Of a DNA stretch of 43,537 bases, positions 16,701 to 25,200 are shown in pieces. Position numbers and translations under genes: made by a program. Source of the DNA: a virus. Each line of letters starts with the position of its first letter. Position 1 is the stretch's first letter. The stretch lies in IMG/VR virus record IMGVR_UViG_3300030117_006642, positions 1 through 43,537 of that record; one strand, 5' to 3'. The notes under the pieces were generated by a model that was given only the letters and a program-made list of their open reading frames with translations, searched no databases and was not told the origin of the DNA.

Positions 16701-18282
16701 GTTGGAATCTTACGCAGTGGGAACCCTTACAGCAGAGGGACAATCCTTTTTCGGATCAGACGTCTTAAACAATGTGCCTATCGGAATTAGAGAACTTGCT
16801 GCGATAATGACTTCTAAAGCCCTTACCTCTGGCGAGGGTTTGCTTGGTCTTACAAGTTTCAGTTCAAATGATATATCACAATACTTCTCGTCCTTAAGAT
16901 ATGGCATCAGATTGGTTTATGTCCCGTCACCCACAACAACATCAAACGACGATGTTTCAAACCTGTTCTCTTGGATGACCCCCACGCTAACGTTCACGCA
17001 CATCGGCTTAGATGGTACAAGCGATGTAGAATCCCCGGGTAGGTTTGCAATACCCCTAGTCCGCTCTAGTGTTTGCGAAGAGCCGCTTGTCGGGACAGTT
17101 GGACAGTTTATATCTGCTGCGGAACAATACGCTGCTGTGCCAGAAAGCGCCAATATAGAACATAGCGGATACTTCAAGTGGTCACTCTTGGCTGATAAAA
17201 TGATAAATTCACAAGAGTATAATATAATGTTTGGATATACGATCCCGGTGGAAACGCTATTGTCACTTGTCGGGATATATAACTCAGAAGCATTCCTAAG
17301 TTCAATAGGAGATCCAGAGCACGACGCCTGGAATCCACTAGTGTCACTTTCGCTGCTTCATGCCGGCGCCGGTGTGGGACCTCCACCACCGGTTCCTCCA
17401 CCACCGGGGTTCCCGCTGTGGAATAAGAAAGTATTCCCGAAACTTAAGAGGGGGCTTAAAAAGATGTTTAATGAGCTTTATAACTCTAACGACTTCTTAT
17501 ATGAGGAGGAATCTCGTGGACGACGAGGTCGCGAGCGGGCTAATAGAGAAAGGCGAGCAATGGATATCAATGACTGGCTCAGTGGCTTGTCGCCGAATGT
17601 CAGGGACCTTATTATAGAAGATGATCCGATGAGAGGGGATTGCCGCCTAGGGGGCATATCGGATGACCCGGGGTCCACTCCTGGCTCCTCTAGTGGAGTT
17701 ACGCAGCCCTGGGTGACCTCGTTTGAAGGTACATCAGAGGAGGTAGAACATGACGACGTTGAAGATGGCACGGCAGATGGTAGCGCCGGATCAGAGTTGT
17801 CGGACGATGATTACAGTGGTCAACCCGCTGCGGAGGAAGCTGAAGCTGCAGAGAGAATAGAACTCGTAGAGCGAATGGGGGAGTATGCAAATGATGCATA
17901 TGCTCAAGAATTGCTAGGCGAAATCCTAGCAGGATTCGGATCCGGAGCGGGCTGGGCAGCCAACGGAGGAAAAGACTGGGAAAACCCCGCCGGCGCAGGG
18001 GGAGCTTGGGACCTTGATAACTTTAGCACAGAAGCTTTCACAGGTCTAGAAGTATCGCCGTTTCAGGTTGATTTAGCAGCTGACATCGCTGCCGCCGCCG
18101 GCGGTGTTGCCGACATGACAAATAAGGAATTTAACGATTTTATTGTTACAAACTTCTCACCTGAAGATAGAGCTGCAGCCCGCGACGTGATGGAGGGCTT
18201 GAGAGACATGCCTGCCGCAGATTTAAACGCCATGGGAGATTTCTTTTTACTTGACGTGGGGATGATTGGCATGTCTACATAA
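10747..18282 (+). CDS. Giant virion structural protein (2511 aa)
   Basis: One uninterrupted frame between the hub/spike genes and gp25, so a baseplate or tail structural component is most likely; no enzyme motif is recognised. Visible parts: a helical N-terminal region; alpha-helical blocks around residues 656-710 (CGLLKLIIKSVEF to EALPPEL); a 2 x 32-residue repeat at 781-854; a hydrophobic amphipathic stretch at about 995-1035 (LLIRVVIQVLMAVIKKAI) that could contact membrane; a long beta/alpha body; and a C-terminal end with a proline run (GPPPPVPPPPGFPLW, about 2210-2225) and an acidic, Gly/Ala-rich tail. From memory, marine T4-like phages have very large proteins of this type with the LPPE-type block. 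Start ATG 10747 follows AAGGA. No T4 counterpart of this size is known to me. Confidence 0.8.
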   Translation: MPLDESAIYELRSATRVVGTPSSGRRRRWWNEVLAPIYASGLVNQNLDQLSNVVERHSGASGAGDVSLFEDVWFNPETREPVPNDILDAFAFVVVNLILDNVHSGNDGVRYSAGGYGVLADAMGPPGRDRNSYSEVDEWLASGELTDEQVQDIRRGLSPNDAFGTIDRASEVVGALLRSDSDRTAAEEVGVAGFADEYIPPQGSYITGVDAPVCAETQEEPEVNRTGCIPDVDAPVPDWSTQETPFLNQKNCTYFITVKTNVDCPAAEQFPIIVNQFMPEAVFKLLNFLGKELRPFPDTQGVNDRNEYNIIRRYVLDTKSYEFEKAPNTKIKLLYKIPFGLIKALDLPPKDPTADGPTSGTGVTLEGSGLVDKLNALQQRLSALAMSQAELWNSQGTKILKEGTSWEINLRNEANDIDSLRSSIGKILNANNMRLAADPLETTASSNLEKEDELLVVTELQIFYDENYNLTSLLARERGAPFIRANLSSLLDTDGLRNATNISYLVNLDAISLTSNLGVTEFLARYHYPRVQAQVFPKIDLPPIPDSTQDSVLLQSMMNELVDAADSFAKRFANYSCMTGDQLKERNKQLGGAFAEMEELLSFENIRSIAADDPLISNLATTIENIVSSMPPPNPTKEDKTVAIVWEKIFNKMSACGLLKLIIKSVEFIVKNDVCGISPEKALIAAIGGVLKNELPEVLEGVFEALPPELRNSVRARYTSRVNAFLSEMGSNEGATFPWEYARELGTVAAREESGNNLYSATGTPYVPQQSSELWDDDSTRAAFDAGREGMPYDRTSSAEEEAYWAGQSQALTEGAAGAPGVREAFEAGRTGANFQPQNEEQANAYWDGQIQGLNDIEQTASESEIQQRPASVVGTQSDIANFANGILADTFKLLMDAFVEAMKEELGLEELLEATKDIPAIGVLIRSVPQIGKCVINNNVSVTDKKGNPISLSALQNTLEAAAGQLDICKLTGGNKPLTLPNIELALKSLNIDSIWSAFVNALVDTLKQLLIRVVIQVLMAVIKKAIQALLGELCGTQPDTPGRLGQTQAPSSASLTAGFSPNADNVLLGSDPTRGDLYSVFSEAYPPSDPSCAYEPGRRDVVTESVNRLMSSISGVTEEDLSLIGGASATTFIAKLSERLNRSQLLDLLSGTATDSVIQVVLDVVSETFRPYQSVLRDASTVRDFFLTLGTSIPRGFLADAREMLDSLETDNLTIAESLCDEPPSSVLEQALRDECGDAITEEQIQQQVEHFEQRIQSIIEDLTKNMADGFDSTMEDVVSKALEGAIPKTDPGTVKMVEQTVDAMLDPFYMSYIDDLTRPLQPNFDAGFLNMILSNKDGIPQKGQLEQLKFFTNLQSLGGAFTGLLSEDAAATNPIDPLMTLFGDIAARGAKELFRTRLPVGIATPLRVSLEEGLQVRMNNSVITLEFYYGSGATPIKTFEIRYDLSSGKFTYLPYINALGAIPVPRDDGVIEFTSTATNVALRRANNLIYFGSPSLEDIVQANTGQSIEERLELFYAPDGSGLMNNDVALDLGGALIFKYMMEDGSMAPPGSETSYVGQYIQTRDLLEFFRVSVLNNFANSVSSNTRCFEYGDYNFDTFTDEDINIVAKTPSQYLLDRGFNLVYLNDGRVFMKPPEKNGWLGIKDRLIPPAFESFCCPPQKELFDIEGIKDRTLESFENTVDDPRLQMNPKTVNEPPYAKILSRMNLAAIEGVVITTIRTYVVEAMLKGAATFTKFKTESFGDLMADYIANKMREGLRNQGPFPGAPTWPPGSPIETDKMYAYWYEFLEQCVQVYSRRIKAGTTAVTPEVDLAMLDLQVVVDSYEQPQRGSMKEIRTAMAVRIATDPLLAPLQPALPFIIASLNLKNYRRFTRVSAVNDSEAPAMIILKNLIKDEFSKISDIVEEVFATPSGGWIGDINRQYINSTYSADGRSIFDISSRAEASAGLRGVIAPRIVASGGGFSYAVDGSYVNISDFTSDQVLLESYAVGTLTAEGQSFFGSDVLNNVPIGIRELAAIMTSKALTSGEGLLGLTSFSSNDISQYFSSLRYGIRLVYVPSPTTTSNDDVSNLFSWMTPTLTFTHIGLDGTSDVESPGRFAIPLVRSSVCEEPLVGTVGQFISAAEQYAAVPESANIEHSGYFKWSLLADKMINSQEYNIMFGYTIPVETLLSLVGIYNSEAFLSSIGDPEHDAWNPLVSLSLLHAGAGVGPPPPVPPPPGFPLWNKKVFPKLKRGLKKMFNELYNSNDFLYEEESRGRRGRERANRERRAMDINDWLSGLSPNVRDLIIEDDPMRGDCRLGGISDDPGSTPGSSSGVTQPWVTSFEGTSEEVEHDDVEDGTADGSAGSELSDDDYSGQPAAEEAEAAERIELVERMGEYANDAYAQELLGEILAGFGSGAGWAANGGKDWENPAGAGGAWDLDNFSTEAFTGLEVSPFQVDLAADIAAAAGGVADMTNKEFNDFIVTNFSPEDRAAARDVMEGLRDMPAADLNAMGDFFLLDVGMIGMST
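13087..13308 (+). repeat. Two-copy 32-residue repeat within the 2511-aa protein
   Basis: Copy 1 spans residues 781-812 (13087-13182) and copy 2 residues 823-854 (13213-13308), an exact period of 42 residues (126 bases). The copies align without gaps, with 14 of 32 residues identical. The common pattern is R-x-A-F-x-A-G-R-x-G, twelve variable residues, then A-Y-W-x-G-Q-x-Q-x-L. The DNA is diverged, so the duplication is not recent. The spacing of Gly, aromatic and Trp-x-Gly residues recalls the ribosome modulation factor (RMF) family, a similarity judged by eye only. Confidence 0.8.
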
Positions 18283-18297
18283 TAAAGTTATAACGAT

Positions 18298-18305
18298 CTA
18301 TTTAC
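18298..18305 (+). promoter_or_regulatory. Candidate late promoter element (CTATTTAC) before gp25
   Basis: AT-rich octamer in the short gap between the 2511-residue gene and gp25, ending 20 bases before the ATG. Similar elements stand in two other true gaps (39912 and 42043). It is not the T4 consensus TATAAATA, but the window encodes a diverged gp55. No other signal in 18283-18325 apart from the ribosome site. Confidence 0.35.
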
Positions 18306-18325
18306 AATAGAAATAGGAGAAATAA

Positions 18326-18712
18326 ATGTCAGGCTTAGCTGTAAAACTTCCAATCACGAGAGACAACAGGGATGGCTTTAAATTATTAAAGACTTACGAA
18401 GATTTGGCGGTACAAAACCTAAAGATGTTAATATTGACATCCCCAGGCGAGAGGATGATGGATCCAGAGTTTGGCGCGGGAGCAAAAAATCTTTTGTTTG
18501 AGCAGATGACACTGACTACGTTTGACGATTTTGAGAGCAACTTATTGGACCAAGTAAATAGGTATATGCCATATTTGGTAATTCAAGACGTCTCGTTTGA
18601 TTCTGCCTTAACAAATCCCAACCTAGACGAAAACTATTTATCAATCACGGTAGCATTCTTTAATAAGGCTTTAAACACAAGGAATTTACTACGATTGCCA
18701 ATAAATATTTAA
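18326..18712 (+). CDS. 25: Baseplate wedge protein gp25-like
   Basis: A 128-residue protein of the gp25/GPW (lysozyme-related) baseplate family, which forms the inner baseplate and starts sheath assembly; T4 gp25 is 132 residues. The hallmark is SPGERMMDPEFGAG at residues 39-52, preceded by AVQNLKMLILT and followed by LLFEQMT. The C-terminal strand YLSITVAFFN and a short end with LRLPINI complete the fold. Strong ribosome site AGGAGA at 18315-18320. A 43-base gap upstream contains CTATTTAC at 18298-18305, a candidate late promoter. The gene lies directly before gp6, its structural partner in the wedge. Confidence 0.93.
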   Translation: MSGLAVKLPITRDNRDGFKLLKTYEDLAVQNLKMLILTSPGERMMDPEFGAGAKNLLFEQMTLTTFDDFESNLLDQVNRYMPYLVIQDVSFDSALTNPNLDENYLSITVAFFNKALNTRNLLRLPINI

Positions 18713-18752
18713 ATCGCGATGCTAACTAGTTATTAATAAACGAGGAAAATTT

Positions 18753-20558
18753 ATGTCCAACGGAAACCGAAACAGACCTCCAATCCGCTACACTAGTAGG
18801 GATTTTCAATCTATTAAGGAGGACTTGATAGATTATGCTAAGAGATATTATCCAGAAACATTTAGAGACTTTAGCGATGCGTCTTTTGGCTCCTTGATGA
18901 TAGACTCGGTTTCCTACATTGGTGACATTTTATCTTTTTATATTGATTACCAAGTAAACGAAATGTTTTTGGATACGGCGGTTGAATATCTTAATATTAT
19001 TCGCCAAGGTCGGCAAGTTGGGTATCAATTCGGAGGTGCCGCGACTGCAACCGGAGAATGTAGCTTCTATCTGCAAGTTCCCGCAAACACAATTGGATCA
19101 GGACCCGATACAGACTACATGCCAATATTAAAAAAAGGCACTAGCGTAGCTTCAACCGAGGGCGCCACTTTTCTATTAGATGAAGACATAGATTTCAGCG
19201 ATCCTAAGTATCCAAGAAGAGTGGGACCGACATCCGCCACAGGGGCGACACAATATTTTATAATAAATGCGACCGCAAAAGTCATATCTGGTCAATTGGG
19301 GACTGAGTTTGTGTCTGTTGGCGCCTTTGAAAGATTTAAAAAGGTACAGTTGTCCAACTTGGATATAGTAGAGATCTTATCTGTCTTTGACTCAGAAGGG
19401 CACCAGTATTACGAGGTGGATTATCTCTCTCAAAACGTTGTCTATCGCAGTGTGCTAAATAGGGACGCCTCAAGCGATCTAAATGACCCCGCTTCCATTA
19501 TAAAACCTTTTGTTGTTCCGCGCAGATTTGTGACAGAAAGGGCTAGCAGGATAACATCGTTGCAATTTGGTTATGGATCAGAGAGCGAAAGGAACGCTTC
19601 TTCTGTCGCCGATCCATCTAACGTAGCACTACAGAGGTACGCTCGCGACTACTCATCTGATACTTCTTTTGACCCCTCTAAGCTTCTAGATACGGATAAA
19701 TTTGGGGTTGCTCCGTCTAACACAACGCTGACCATATCTTTTAGAAAAAATTCAATTGGTAGGACAAACGCCCCCTCCAACACGGTTAATCAGATTGTAA
19801 ATTCGTCAATGGAGTTTAAAAACCCCTCTATTCTAAATTCAACAACTCGCGCTGCCGTTGAGAGTTCGCTAGAAGTCAGCAACGTGGATCCAATTGTTGG
19901 GAATGTTGCAAATCCGAGTGCCGATGAATTAAGGGCTAATATTGCAGGGAGTTTTGCTGCTCAAAACCGAGCAGTAACAGAGCAGGACTATAAGGCACTC
20001 GTGTATTCAATACCCCCACAATTTGGCGGTGTTAAGCGCTGTGCAATCTATAGGGACTCTGATTCCTTTAAGAGAAATCTTAATCTATATGTAATATCTG
20101 AAGACAATAGCGGAAATTTGGTCACAACCAATAATACAGTCAAAGAAAACTTAAAAACTTGGCTTGGACAGAGTAAAATGATTAACGACACAATTGATAT
20201 CTTAGATGCAAAGGTTGTTAACTTTGGAATTGACTTTGTAATCAGATCGGTGCTTGGTGCTCAAAAGTATGATGTTTTAAGGAGATGTGCACTTGCACTC
20301 GGTAATGCATATGATAGAAAAATGGAAATAGGCGAATCGCTATCTATTAATGATATATATCAAATACTAAACGGAATTAATGGTGTTGTGGACGTCATTC
20401 AGGTTAGAATTATAAACAAGTATGGGTCGGGATATTCCAACGTCTCCTACAGCATGGAGAACAACATGAACCAGGATGGCTCTCGTATAAATGTTCCTAA
20501 AAATGTAGTGCTTGAATTAAAATACCCTTCTAGTGATATTAGAGGAACAGTTAAATAA
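18753..20558 (+). CDS. 6: Baseplate wedge protein gp6-like (baseplate J family)
   Basis: Wedge protein that dimerises to form the inner ring of the baseplate. At 601 residues it is close to T4 gp6 (660). The N-terminus has RYTSRDFQSIKEDLIDYAK, then DFSDASFGSLMIDSVSYIGD and FYIDYQVNEMFLDTA (about 39-77), the typical start of marine gp6 proteins. Near residue 405 is AAQNRAVTEQDYKALV, the hallmark of baseplate J/gp6 C-terminal domains, followed by GGVKRCAIYRD. Ribosome site GAGG just upstream; the 40-base gap 18713-18752 holds two 10-base AT palindromes (18723-18732 and 18730-18739). The stop overlaps the next ATG by one base. Confidence 0.93.
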   Translation: MSNGNRNRPPIRYTSRDFQSIKEDLIDYAKRYYPETFRDFSDASFGSLMIDSVSYIGDILSFYIDYQVNEMFLDTAVEYLNIIRQGRQVGYQFGGAATATGECSFYLQVPANTIGSGPDTDYMPILKKGTSVASTEGATFLLDEDIDFSDPKYPRRVGPTSATGATQYFIINATAKVISGQLGTEFVSVGAFERFKKVQLSNLDIVEILSVFDSEGHQYYEVDYLSQNVVYRSVLNRDASSDLNDPASIIKPFVVPRRFVTERASRITSLQFGYGSESERNASSVADPSNVALQRYARDYSSDTSFDPSKLLDTDKFGVAPSNTTLTISFRKNSIGRTNAPSNTVNQIVNSSMEFKNPSILNSTTRAAVESSLEVSNVDPIVGNVANPSADELRANIAGSFAAQNRAVTEQDYKALVYSIPPQFGGVKRCAIYRDSDSFKRNLNLYVISEDNSGNLVTTNNTVKENLKTWLGQSKMINDTIDILDAKVVNFGIDFVIRSVLGAQKYDVLRRCALALGNAYDRKMEIGESLSINDIYQILNGINGVVDVIQVRIINKYGSGYSNVSYSMENNMNQDGSRINVPKNVVLELKYPSSDIRGTVK

Positions 20559-22201
20559 TGGCAATAAAAAGATACATAGCAAACGCTGATACCACCATTA
20601 CAAATGCATATCAATCTAATTTAAGGACACGCGCCACTGGGTCTAACATGGGTCGTGCCGACACCCTTGAAGTTTTCTCCATTTATGGTCAGGAAAGCAG
20701 TGGTTCTTCTGAGTTGTCTCGCATTTTGTTGAATTTTCCAATTAGCACAATCACCACCGACCGCGCCGCTGGCACAATCCCAGATTCTGGTAGTGTTAGT
20801 TTTTACCTAAGAATGTTTAATGCCGTAACTCCATATACGGTTCCCCGCAATTTCACCCTCGTAGCTGCAGCGGTTTCCGGCGCTAAAAACAACGACGATA
20901 GCACAACATACGACTTCAGCTGGCAAGAAGGAAATGGGGTGGATATGGAGGGCTATACTGATGTAACCCGCGATGGCGATGGTACAAACTGGTTTAATAT
21001 GGGATCCAGTAGTGTGGACGACAAAGTCATAAAATGGGGAAATCAAGGTAGTATCTCTGCCGGTGGCGCATACTTTACGGACGCCTCTTCCTCTTTTACA
21101 CAAACCTTTGACGACGGGACAGAAGACCTAGAGATAGACATCACAACGCTCGTAGAGCAATGGCTAAACAGCACGGGGAACGTCCTAGGGGTTAAGACCA
21201 ATTACGGCATTGGCGTCCATCTAACAGCCTCGCAGGAGGCTTTGGTATTGGCTTCCGCTGCCACAACAGCCTCCCCAGCAAATACTCAAGGGGCTAAGAG
21301 GTCATATTATACTAAGAAGTTTTTTGCTAGAAGTTCAGAGTTTTTCTTTAGACGCCCAATGATTGAGGCTCGTTGGGACTCTGCTACAAAAGATGATCGG
21401 GGAAATACGTTTTACAGTAGCTCTCTGGTGCCCTCTTACGATAATTTAAACACAATATATTTATACAATTTTGTCAGGGGGCAGCTAAGGGACATACCGC
21501 ATATTGGTGCCAGCGATTATCCAAACAACATTTACGTTAAACTTTACTCTGGCTCAGCTGACAACACCGGTCCATCTGACCAAAAATTGCAGCTAGTGGC
21601 AGATGGCACTCACGTTATAGCAGCCGAACCAACCGTTATTACCGGTGGGTATGTGTCTACGGGAATATACTCTGCGTCCTTTGCTATAACAGCCGCAGCG
21701 ACTCCTTTGGAATATATTTTTGATGTTTGGTACTCCGGTAGTGACACGCCAGCCAACCGAATAGAATACCGCACTGGCACAATAGAGCCGAAAACTTTGA
21801 CCCTCGGTGCTGACAATCCAACAACTCGCTACGTTAGTCAGATAACAAATCTAAAACCAGTTTACTCAACTGGCGAAACAGCCCGGTTTAGAGTATTTAC
21901 CAGACAAAAAGACTGGAGTCCGTCTATTTATACTAAGGCTGTTTCTAGTGTGCCCCCACTTAACATTGACAGTGGGTCTTTTGCGGTGATTCGCGTTGTG
22001 GATGGGGTACGAGCGGTAGAGTTTGGGACAGGAAGTGATTTGCATACTCAACTATCATTTGATGTGTCTGGCAATTACTTTGATCTAGATATGGGAACTC
22101 TTGAGCCTGGGTATGCTTATAAAATTAAGCTTGCCTACTACAACGGGTCCATAGGAGATTACCAAGAGCAGCCAGAGGAATTTAAGTTTAGAGTAGAGTA
22201 A
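20558..22201 (+). CDS. DNRLRE/CBM96-like baseplate or fibre protein
   Basis: A 547-residue, Ser/Thr/Gly-rich, beta-sandwich-type protein. The N-terminus (AIKRYIANADTTITNAY, TRATGSNMGRADTLEVF, SRILLNFPIS) and ITTLVEQWLNSTGN at about residue 190 match the DNRLRE/CBM96 pattern seen in surface adhesins. The second half (about residues 290-547) has repeated beta units, including VKLYSGS, YIFDVWYSG and FRVFTRQKDWSPS. It lies between gp6 and the giant LamG protein, and its ATG overlaps the gp6 stop. Structural protein with a probable carbohydrate-binding surface; whether it takes the place of gp7, gp8 or gp9 is not resolved. Confidence 0.7.
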   Translation: MAIKRYIANADTTITNAYQSNLRTRATGSNMGRADTLEVFSIYGQESSGSSELSRILLNFPISTITTDRAAGTIPDSGSVSFYLRMFNAVTPYTVPRNFTLVAAAVSGAKNNDDSTTYDFSWQEGNGVDMEGYTDVTRDGDGTNWFNMGSSSVDDKVIKWGNQGSISAGGAYFTDASSSFTQTFDDGTEDLEIDITTLVEQWLNSTGNVLGVKTNYGIGVHLTASQEALVLASAATTASPANTQGAKRSYYTKKFFARSSEFFFRRPMIEARWDSATKDDRGNTFYSSSLVPSYDNLNTIYLYNFVRGQLRDIPHIGASDYPNNIYVKLYSGSADNTGPSDQKLQLVADGTHVIAAEPTVITGGYVSTGIYSASFAITAAATPLEYIFDVWYSGSDTPANRIEYRTGTIEPKTLTLGADNPTTRYVSQITNLKPVYSTGETARFRVFTRQKDWSPSIYTKAVSSVPPLNIDSGSFAVIRVVDGVRAVEFGTGSDLHTQLSFDVSGNYFDLDMGTLEPGYAYKIKLAYYNGSIGDYQEQPEEFKFRVE

Positions 22202-22204
22202 TAT

Positions 22205-25200
22205 ATGGCTACAAAAGATCTTTACAATGGGGGTGCCCCATCCCAAGAAGCGGCGGATACGACTACCATATCGTCAGAGAGTCTAGACTCTTTAGGTGCT
22301 AACGGCGAGTCCGCTGGCAATGTGCAGGTACAACTTCAAGAAGCAAGAGTTTTCTTGCCGCCCATAGATTTTGAAACAGCATCAAACTTTGCTGTTTATG
22401 GATCCGCAGAGAAATACTACGAAGACTCAGTAGAGAGAATTTATACTCAGTATCCTTATGATGGCTCGGAAAAAGAGAAAACAGAATTCCTATTAAGCTC
22501 TTCTTATTTAGATAGATATGTCTTGGAGGAAAGATACCCACGCACGAATGGTTTTGTAAAATTTAGTCATGCTGGGTGGGGAACACGCACTGCCGTAGCT
22601 GGTGAATATGGAGCGACTGCCACATCCTCATATGAGTATATCTCTTTTAACGGCGGACCACACAGTACCTTAAACAGCACCGACCCAATTTCAGATGCAT
22701 ACAGTGGTAGTAGAAACCAGACAAACGTCTTTGACGTATCAACGTATCGTGGGTCAAACCTTGCTTTAAACCCTCCTAGCGGATCAACAGTTGAGTTCTG
22801 GTTAAAGAAAGAAGCCTTCGCCCCAGCAACCACAACCAAGAAGGAGGTTATATTTGACCTTTGGAATAGTTCAACGGGCACTTCTGCTCCCGGCACTGAG
22901 ACTTATGGTCGCTTAATGATTGAGCTAAGTGGTACTGCTACTGATGATGAAAGCCCATTTAGAATAACTTACCAATCCGGTACCTCCGGATTCAAAAATC
23001 ATGGAATAGGGGCTAATGTTACTACTGGAAATGTAGCTGATGACACCTGGAATCACTATGCTGTATCTTTTCTGTCCTCTAGTACAGATTTAGTAGCAAA
23101 GTTATATGTGAATGGTGTGCTAAATGACACACAAGTAACAGGTTCTACGGTTAGTGAAATAACTGGCAACATGGTTGCAAACATCGGCGCTCTAAGAACC
23201 TCACCCACAGGCTTAACTTTGCCTGAGATTGGATGGGGAAAGCTCTCTGCGTCTTTGGACGAATTTAGATACTGGAAAACCAGGAGAACCTCTGAAGAAA
23301 TCGGCAAAAACTGGTTTACTCAGGTTCGCGGTGGCACAAACTCAGATGATGCTAATACCGCCTTGGGTGTGTATTATAAGTTTAATGAAGGAATTTCTGG
23401 GGATAGTAGCATAGATTCTAGCGTACTAGACTATTCAGGGCGCATAACAAACGGTACGTGGACTGGCTATTCAACAAATGCGAGAGAGACGGGCTCAGCC
23501 ATGGTTCTGTCCAATGCTGCTGACAGAGAATTTAAAGACCCAATAATCTATCCTAGTCACCCAGAGGTTGAAACTGCGCTAATCAGCCTAAAGCAAAGTG
23601 GCAGTGTACACGATTATGAGAATAATTCTTCACTTTATCACTCTCTTCCTTCTTGGATAACAGAGGAAGACACAAGTGGAGACTTAAAGAACCTAGTTCA
23701 GATAGTGGCAAGTTATTTTGATAAGTTGCAAAATCAAATAAAAGTTTTGCCGGAACTAAGAAACCCGGCGTACTTGAGTTCAAGTTACAAACCAGCTCCG
23801 TTTGCCAACAAATTAATTTCAAATGCCGGCGTGACGTCTCCCGAAATTTTTATTGACACTTCAGTCCTTGATGAGATCTCTTCTCGCGACGAGAGCAGAG
23901 AATATGAATTAGATATCAATGATATAAGAAATAGAATTTATCAAAACATATATAACAACTTGGTGTACATTAATAAGGCGAAGGGGACTGAAAAAGCGTT
24001 TAGGAACCTAATACACTGCTATGGCATTGATGAGGATTTAATTAGACTAAATACGTATGGCAACAATGTAACTTATGAATTAAAAAACAATTTTAGATCT
24101 AGAGCTGTAGCCACTAACTTAGTTGACTTTAACGACCCAAAACGATTTAATGCCACAGTTTTTCAATACACAGCATCAGCTGTTGATAATAGTGTTGGGT
24201 TTATATCTGGAACTGCCGGCGGCGTTGACTTAGGAAGCGAGGACTACCTTGGGCTTACCTTGGAGGCTGAGGTTGTTTTTCCCAAAAAAGAAGGAGTTTG
24301 CGTAAGTGGCTCCGTTGAAACAACTTTTGTAAAGTCGTCATTGTTTGGAATGCACTCAGCAAACACCACTGATGTGGCTGACACTACGTGGCCAGCTGAT
24401 GATTTTGCAGATATAAGAATATCAGCTATCCGTGACACACTTGGCTCAAACGACGCAAAATTTCAATTAGAGTCGGGTGAAAGTGGCATCTCAACGATGA
24501 ATACGGTTCTGTATAAGGATGTCTATGATAATACAAAATGGAATTTAGCCCTCCGGGTTATACCTGAGAAATATCCGATCGGTGATTCTGTTGTTGGTAC
24601 GACGGAGAGTGGTTCAGCCTTCACTGATACACCATTTAAGATAGAGCTGTATGGCGTAAACATGGATCTTGATGTGGTGAGAAACGAGTTCTTCTTAAGT
24701 GGAACCTTGACCAACACAGTGGGCACAAATCTCATGCGAAGTGCGAAGCGTGTATTTGCCGGCGCACACTTAACAAATTTCACCGGATCAACAGTTAACC
24801 CTTCAGATGTACGCATCTCGTCGGTCAGGTATTGGGCTAATTACCTACCAAATGAGGTAATTCGCGCCCACGCCAGAGATACAGAGAACTACGGAACCCT
24901 AAACCCGTCTAGAAATGCGTTCTTGACACAAAACTCTCTAACGGGAACATATGTCCCAGAGATAGAAACTTTGGCGCTGCATTGGAATTTTGCTAATATT
25001 ACTGGCTCCGATTCATCTGGGAAGTTTACTGTTCTGGATTATTCTTCTGGGTCCTCTGAGCTGCAAAGCAGGTATGGTTGGTATGGCAATATAGTAAAAG
25101 CGCAGCACACCGGAGAGGGTAGGTTTTTCCCAACCAACAGCACCCAAGCCATAGATCGCGATTACATATATTCTGCTAAGCAATCTTTGCCTGAGATTGT

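Noticed and set aside
18723-18739. AT palindromes before gp6 as an operator
   Set aside because: Short palindromes such as TAACTAGTTA and TTATTAATAA are expected often in AT-rich gaps, and no second copy with the same sequence was seen.
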